This document shows positions 62,026 through 64,000 of a DNA stretch of 64,000 bases, one piece after another. The position numbers and the translations under genes were made by a program. This DNA is from Bryobacteraceae bacterium (GTDB lineage: Bacteria > Acidobacteriota > Terriglobia > Bryobacterales > Bryobacteraceae): positions 3,852,001 through 3,916,000 of the forward strand of contig BPGD01000001.1 in the NCBI GenBank assembly GCA_026002855.1, given 5' to 3'. Every line of letters begins with the position of its first letter. The stretch's first letter is position 1. Under the pieces are notes generated by a model. That model was not told the origin of the DNA and did not search any database. It saw only the letters and a list, made by a program, of their open reading frames with translations.

Positions 62026-63060
62026 ATGTCGCAGGCTCCTGTGGTGACGTTTGGTGAAATCATGCTGCGGCTGGCGCCGCCGGGTTTTGAGCGGCTGCTG
62101 ATGTCGCCCACGCTGGTGGCCACCTTTGGCGGAGGCGAGGCCAACGTCGCCGTCTCGGTCGCCAATTTTGGACATCCGGCCCGTTACGTGACGGTGCTGC
62201 CGGACAATCCGATCACGGACGCCTTCATTTACCAGATGCGCGGCTTCGGCATCGACACCCGGTTCATCCGCCGCGCCCCGGGCCGGTTCGGCATTTACTT
62301 TGTCGAGCCGGGCGCCAACCAGCGGCCCTCCAAGGTGGTCTACGACCGCGCCTACTCGTCGATTTCCCAGGCCCGGCCGGGCGATCTGGACTGGAAGGCG
62401 ATCTTCGCCGATGCCGGCTGGTTCCACATCACCGGCATCACGCCAGCTTTGTCGCAGTCGGCGGCCGACCTGGCGCTGGAGGCGGTGAAAACGGCGCGCG
62501 AGATGGGCGTGCCGGTGTCCTGCGATCTCAATTACCGGAAGAATCTGTGGAAGTACGGCAAGAGCGCGCAGGAGGTGATGACGGAGATTGTCCGCTACGT
62601 GGACTACGCGATTGCCAACGAAGAGGACTGTCAGAAGTCGCTCGGCATCCAGATCGACGTGGACGTGGCGTCCGGCAAGCTGGACCGCGGCCAGTATCAG
62701 CAACTGGCCGAGAAAGTGCTGGCGGCGTATCCGAACCTGAAACTGATCGCGATCACGCTGCGGGAGAGTTATTCGGCCTCGCACAATGGCTGGTCGGCGT
62801 GCCTGCACGACCGCAACGAATTCCTGGTGAGCCGGCATTATGACATCACGCATATCGTCGACCGCGTGGGCGGCGGAGATGCCTTTGCCGGCGGGCTGAT
62901 CTTCGGGATTCTGAACTTGTCCTCGCTGCGGGACGCGCTGGAGTTCGCGGTGGCGGCCTCGTGCCTGAAGCACAGCGTGCCGGGCGACTTCAACCGGTTC
63001 TCGCGGGCCGAGGTGGAGGCGCTGCTCAAGGAGGGCGGCAGCGGACGCGTGCAGCGCTAG
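62026..63060 (+). CDS. kdgK: 2-dehydro-3-deoxygluconokinase (PfkB family)
   Basis: 344 residues; GCGAGG lies 9 bases before the ATG. PfkB sugar kinase: [14 protein letters not shown] at the start, [55 protein letters not shown], and the ATP/catalytic motif [18 protein letters not shown] with the catalytic Asp. This pattern (GEANVAV; DLNYR.LW) is typical of KDG kinase, which phosphorylates KDG from pectin or glucuronate breakdown. It could tie to the enolase-superfamily protein and CE15 esterase as a uronate route, but the genes are far apart. Confidence 0.92.
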   Translation: MSQAPVVTFGEIMLRLAPPGFERLLMSPTLVATFGGGEANVAVSVANFGHPARYVTVLPDNPITDAFIYQMRGFGIDTRFIRRAPGRFGIYFVEPGANQRPSKVVYDRAYSSISQARPGDLDWKAIFADAGWFHITGITPALSQSAADLALEAVKTAREMGVPVSCDLNYRKNLWKYGKSAQEVMTEIVRYVDYAIANEEDCQKSLGIQIDVDVASGKLDRGQYQQLAEKVLAAYPNLKLIAITLRESYSASHNGWSACLHDRNEFLVSRHYDITHIVDRVGGGDAFAGGLIFGILNLSSLRDALEFAVAASCLKHSVPGDFNRFSRAEVEALLKEGGSGRVQR

Positions 63061-63328
63061 GGCGGACGTGGCGGCGGCCGCGGGACGCGCGCCGCGGCGC
63101 CCTGCGGGCACTCGGGCCCGGAGGCGTGCAGTGTGAGTCCAGGGGCGCCACGGAGCAGGACCGGAAACCCGCGGGAAGATGATCTGAAGGCGCGGCGGCG
63201 GCAAGGGAAGAAACAATTTCCCGGATTCACGTTTTATACACAGGGTGTTCACAGAACTGTCATCACAAGTTCTTGAATACAGGCAAAATAAAGTTCGGCC
63301 CGGAGAGCGGTTTCCGGGTCGATTTCTG
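63061..63328. other. Intergenic region after kdgK, no gene seen
   Basis: GC-rich at first (63061-63200), then AT-richer (63210-63300). The rich part could form several short hairpins. No protein or RNA family is recognised, and the promoter of the candidate RNA follows. Confidence 0.4.
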
Positions 63329-63357
63329 TTGACACTTTCGGGGGGCTGTTGCATATT
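63329..63357 (+). promoter_or_regulatory. Sigma70-type promoter of the candidate large RNA
   Basis: Perfect -35 TTGACA (63329-63334), a 17-base spacer, and -10 CATATT (63352-63357). Transcription would start near 63362-63365, exactly where the terminal helix of the candidate RNA begins. An alternative -10 TATTGA gives a 19-base spacer. Confidence 0.65.
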
Positions 63358-63361
63358 GAAG

Positions 63362-63960
63362 ATGGTTCCAAGAGGTTCACGGAACAGCGAGCTGAATGGA
63401 ACGTAGCGAGCCCGGAACGATGATCCGGCAGTGGAACAAAGAACGCTGCCGGGGAGCGAAGGGCGATCGGGCGTTCCGGACGGCAAGCCGCCGAGAGAGC
63501 CAGCCTGACGGCGCGCGTTGATCCCGAGGGGCGAAAATCCCGGAGGGGAGCGGCTGGAAGGTTCGGGCTTTCCGGGTTGGCGCTGATTCGGCGGACAACG
63601 GGTCTTGGCCGCAGATCTCCCCGGAGGTCCTCGAGGCAGCCGAGGAGGGAGGCCAGGGCGGACCGGGTTCGCGGGAAAGCGTCAATGGAGGCGAAGAAGC
63701 AGGCCAGGATCGGTGACCCCGCCGGGGCGCTCCGGTAACGGCAGCGTCCATGCGGGCGAGAGAAAGGCCGCTTCGAGTTCCCGGCTTCGCTTCGGCTGAG
63801 TCGCTGGCACGGCCTCCTGCGGTGAACTGGTTCCGGGCAAATCCCGGGGTCGGGGAGCGGGAAGCCAAGGGTGCCCGGTCAGCCGGATGCGCCACGCTCA
63901 GGCCCGTCTAGAAGGGTCGGCGAGCAAGCTGAGTCCGCGGGTCACTTGGAACCATTTTTG
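63362..63960 (+). ncRNA. Candidate large structured non-coding RNA (~600 nt)
   Basis: The two ends form a perfect 11-bp helix: ATGGTTCCAAG (63362-63372) with CTTGGAACCAT (63945-63955). It extends by wobble and A-U pairs into the T-run 63955-63959. Internal helices include CCGGAAC (63412-63418) with GTTCCGG (63473-63479) enclosing CCGGCAG (63425-63431) with CTGCCGG (63446-63452). Others are CCAGCC (63500-63505) with GGCTGG (63552-63557), CCTCG/CGAGG near 63628-63645, and CCGGG/CCCGG near 63833-63847. Loops are purine-rich (GAAAA, GGAAA). No reading frame on either strand shows family likeness. The strand follows the promoter. It is not RNase P, tmRNA, 6S or SRP RNA by their conserved sequences. 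Its identity is unknown. Confidence 0.6.
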
Positions 63961-64000
63961 TGGGCCCGCCAGAGCCGTGCGGCTCCCCAGAAGGGTTGAG

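Noticed and set aside
63377-63895. 172-codon minus-strand frame over the candidate RNA
   Set aside because: Ser/Arg/Pro-rich without pattern, no ribosome site, and opposite to the promoter; probably a GC artefact.
63362-63960. Group II intron, RNase P RNA, tmRNA or 6S RNA as identity of the structured region
   Set aside because: No GUGCG-type 5' end or domain V hairpin, no GAGGAAAGUCC block, no tmRNA Ala acceptor end, and the length does not fit 6S.

Overview
This is a GC-rich bacterial chromosome segment. Gene style suggests an Acidobacteriota genome of the Solibacter/Bryobacter kind: long secreted IPT/TIG-type proteins, an acidobacterial-looking C-terminal duplication in the giant protein, a CE15 esterase, many secreted proteins of unknown function and heavy IS load. 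This placement is inference from protein character, not from a marker gene.

Left third (1-22476) is an accessory island. It holds the start of a SNF2-type helicase gene, at least seven insertion sequences or remnants (IS3-like, IS701, IS1380, IS256, IS481 types; most are broken, only the IS481 transposase looks intact), a zinc-ribbon/CFI-box membrane protein, a secreted protein of unknown function, and a 2797-residue secreted protein built from near-identical IPT/TIG-like repeats, an NBR1-like Ig domain and an alpha/beta-hydrolase domain. At the right edge lie a small gene coupled to a tyrosine recombinase, and a 49-bp copy of the 3' half of a tRNA-Lys(UUU) gene. That is the signature of an integrative element inserted into tRNA-Lys. 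By orientation the intact tRNA should lie left of the window.

The core-like part (23 kb onward) carries ordinary genes. These include a DksA/TraR zinc-finger protein with a clear terminator; a GT-C membrane protein, lipoprotein, molybdopterin oxidoreductase and Nudix gene run; an error-prone DnaE2-type polymerase; an M20 dipeptidase divergent from a cyclophilin lipoprotein; DUF389; a lauroyl-type acyltransferase; and prephenate dehydratase. From 41985 to 47064 a tight minus-strand operon encodes an acyl-CoA transferase, a 2x[4Fe-4S] ferredoxin, a 2-oxoacid:ferredoxin oxidoreductase (alpha, then a fused beta-gamma) and a branched-chain aminotransferase. This is a coherent route between branched-chain amino acids, 2-oxoacids and acyl-CoAs. 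After it come PLP enzymes, an enolase-superfamily protein, an exported flavodoxin, a CE15-SGNH double esterase, prolyl-tRNA synthetase, a YtcJ-type amidohydrolase, a MauE/thioredoxin fusion, a hemerythrin protein, a tandem RidA-like exported protein and KDG kinase.

The most unusual signal is at the right end. A sigma70-type promoter (63329-63357) is followed by about 600 nt without a credible protein gene. The two ends of this stretch form a perfect 11-bp helix ending at a T-run, and several nested helices lie inside. I interpret it as a large structured non-coding RNA of the size class of OLE, ROOL and GOLLD.
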